A stretch of DNA of 64,000 nt from Siphonodentalium dalli (lineage: Eukaryota; Mollusca; Scaphopoda; Gadilida; Siphonodentaliidae), in assembly GCA_032622095.1 (NCBI GenBank), contig CP136068.1, positions 158,049,465-158,113,464 on the forward strand. The letters are read 5' to 3'. Shown piece by piece: positions 61,331 through 64,000 of the stretch. Under the pieces are notes generated by a model. That model saw nothing but the letters and a program-made list of their open reading frames with translations. It was not told the origin of the DNA and made no database searches. Made by a program: the position numbers and the translations under genes. The first letter of the stretch is position 1; each line of letters opens with the position of its first letter.

Positions 61331-64000
61331 CATTGTAAATCTTTTTTGCCACAGCGCTGGGGGATAAGTACCCAGGGCCAAATGATTCTTCTTATTTCGA
61401 TATTACTGTATACTGTTATTAATAACGATACACCTTGATTAACATCATGTTGAATGAAGCAGTCACAGTATAATTTTCTATTATTGAACATTTAACTTGA
61501 ATGTCACGAATAATCGGTACATCCGTGTTTTTGTTTCGACGCCGACTGTATGCATACATCTGCTTTAAATATAGTAATATATGAATAATAATTAATGTAC
61601 CGAAGCTTCGTATCCATAGGTAACAAACACCTAATTATTTTCCATAGATGACAGTGTTAACTAAAAGTCCCGCCGGCCATGGGTTAAGCCTATTTGAACT
61701 TCAAGTGGTCAATTTTTCTTTAAAACGTCATCCGTTGCACCAGTATGTGACAACAAACGCGCCCTTTTCGGTATTTTTTTCAAACGATAATCTTGCATTT
61801 CCACAACTACCCCATTTACTGCACATAAATCAGCAACATAATATCCAGACTCCTTCAATATTTCCCTCAATGATAATCAACCAATCAACAGCCAAATATT
61901 TTGTTATGCTGACTCGAGTCAAGAAGCGTAACTCTATATAATTAGTTGCTTGTAACATATTGTAAAGAAAATCGAACTTTGATCGTGTAAACCACGCCAA
62001 TTTGACAAAAACAGCTTTACTGTGATACGATAGAAATATAGGAGTCATTGGACATCCTATTATCTCCCAGTGGTCCTTTAACCCACATGCTCCGTTTTAA
62101 GTTTGGGTAAGATATAACACCGATACTCTATTCCTGATAACTCTGGAAGCACAGTTTAGTAGAAAGATACTAATGTCTCATGTCATGCTTGTCATATACA
62201 TATATACTGCACAGTGCTGCACAGTGTCGCATGCCCCATGTCCATCCGCTCTCTAATGGGAATATTATGACCACAAATGTGATCACACCCAAAATTCAGG
62301 GTTATTCATCATAATTTAATTTGTAAAATCCGACTCGCGTGCACAACGCACAGGATAGAAAGGCATATGTATAAGTTTTGAAAACTAGTTACGTATATCT
62401 ACCATACGCCTTAAGAAATTGATCTAATTTTGAACAGTACAATGTTTAATTGGATTTGAATTAGACCCCCCTCAACTTAGAAAACAAGTAGAAACCTTCT
62501 TAAATCCATTTAAAAACATTGTAGAAGACAAGTTGTAAATTATTTAACACTATTAAAATAATTAATGGCGAATTTAACCATGAAAATCATACTAAGATGA
62601 AAAAATGGTTGCAATTTGGACGATTTTGCGTAAAAAATAAAAAAAAAAATGGTAAAAAAAAAAAATAAATTGAAATTCTTCAATTTTTTTTAACACGATT
62701 AGTTATTTAACATTATTAACACAATTACTATTCAACTTAATCACCAAAATCATACTAAAATTAAATGGTTACAAATTGAAAAATAAAATTGAAAAATTTG
62801 GGCTAAAAACGTAGAAAAATGCCCAAAAAATCGCAAAAACCAAAGAAGGCTACAAATTTGTTGTTGCTATCATAATTTTTCTTCATTACCATACATAAAA
62901 CATTAAAAATAACATGGTCGCAGCTTGTCCGTCAATATGAGCAACACTACCTCCCGATCTCCTGGACTAAGTCAGTTTACACTCGACATTGATCTAGTTG
63001 ACCCCAAGATGGTCACCAAAATGGCCGCCAAAAACTCACAATTTTAAAATTTGACAAATGTTTATATTCTCAAATGGCATTTAGCAAAGGAAGTGGATAT
63101 ATTCCCCCCAAAAATAATTTTTTTTTAAACCGAGAATATATAAAAATGGTTTCTTAGAAACCTAACATGAAATTGCCCAATATAATTTAAATGATCATGC
63201 CCGTTTTGGGAAGGAACTCAAAGCGTATATGTGCTGACTGTATCGCTATAAGAGCATAACTAGTACTCGAATGCAAAAGAATCTATGTAGTCATAATACA
63301 GAGAGAAGTCCAACATTGCGGCTATATTATTTCGTTTGGGGCAGATCTGCTTTATTCGTTGTCTATTCTTGATGAATAGTTGGCCACGTTGAATTCGTCA
63401 GGCCACAAACATTTAGAATATTCAGGGGCAATATCACAACTTGACTGCATCGATGTCGAAGTCTTTATTGCTATCATACTGCCACCGGGGAATACAATTG
63501 CTCAACTTAGAAATACCAGCGACACACAGGTCTGACATAGTTTAGTGCAAAGCACTAGAACCTCATTTCATATCTAATTATGAGACAGTTGTGTATAATA
63601 AGTTACATTAAAGGTAAATGGCATTTTTAAGTTTCTTGGTTTGGCATATCTGTGTTTCGTCACCCGAAAATCGTTTGAATTATAAACACATCCAGAAGGC
63701 TAACAGCAGAGCTCCTCGGAAAATTCTCCGACAGCATATCAGATATATGTTATAGCAGGTTTGCTTCGGTGTGGCATGACGAGTCTATAATACAGATTTA
63801 TGAATTAAATATCAATACAGCCACTGACTTTATAGCAGATACATTGCAGATTCACTTCGCTGTAGACTACAGCCTGTGGTCTAATAGAACTGGGCACATA
63901 ACCGAGTTCATGCTTGTCAGTCTATTTTAAAATATAACCAAAAACATCAGTATTGGGCAAAAATAACCTAAGATTTGTCATTGTCCATGTCGAGTACAGC
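61331..64000. other. No gene recognised
   Basis: Includes A-rich low-complexity DNA (62630-62830) and a fragment of the AAATGGCCGCC repeat (about 62960-63045). The 97-codon plus frame at 61648 has no recognisable domain. Confidence 0.5.

Overview
This is eukaryotic DNA with no bacterial gene organisation: AT-rich, intron-bearing, and dominated by tandem repeats and decayed transposons. The kinds of non-LTR retrotransposon remnant present (9756-10280, 48095-48340), interstitial TTAGGG-type telomeric repeats and a core-2-type branching GlcNAc-transferase gene suggest a lophotrochozoan, most likely a bivalve or other mollusc. That assignment is inference from family resemblance, not a search result.

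I can support one cellular gene, on the minus strand. It is a GT14-family beta-1,6-N-acetylglucosaminyltransferase (GCNT/core 2-like) spread over about 27 kb: exon 1 at 35538-34676, exon 2 at 27300-27077, exon 3 at 8772-8468. The three exons have GT/AG borders, fully compatible intron phases (863+224+305 = 1392 nt, 463 codons plus stop), and all eight disulfide-type cysteines of the family at vertebrate-like spacing. Exon 2 is an island of about 200 unique bases between two giant minisatellites. On its 3' side lies a 62/63-bp array (about 175 units, 16141-27104). Every unit of that array is a copy of the last 28 bases of exon 2 plus the first bases of intron 2, so the real 5' splice site is simply the first unit. 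On its 5' side lies a 30-bp array (about 224 units, 27303-34030) that runs up to the 3' splice site of intron 1. A third small tandem repeat (47 bp, 34537-34666) stops about 10 nt from the exon 1 donor. This splice-site-anchored repeat architecture is the most unusual thing in the window.

Layout: 1-7216, a 70/71-bp satellite of about 102 units with nested duplications; 7300-8041, a hairpin and a piggyBac-like TTAA MITE containing a double palindrome; 8468-35538, the GCNT gene, whose introns hold a LINE fragment, a second copy of the double palindrome, an interstitial telomeric tract, a GA microsatellite and the large arrays. From 35.5 to 64 kb no cellular gene is recognisable. That part holds foldback elements, a 485-bp tandem duplication, two copies of a 33-bp minisatellite (one bracketed by perfect 58-bp direct repeats), and a head-to-head minisatellite palindrome. 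A 4.37-kb hAT-like element (14-bp TIRs, 8-bp target duplication) has inserted into that palindrome. An inverted pair of an abundant repeat rich in AAATGGCCGCC-type motifs and several further tandem duplications complete the region.
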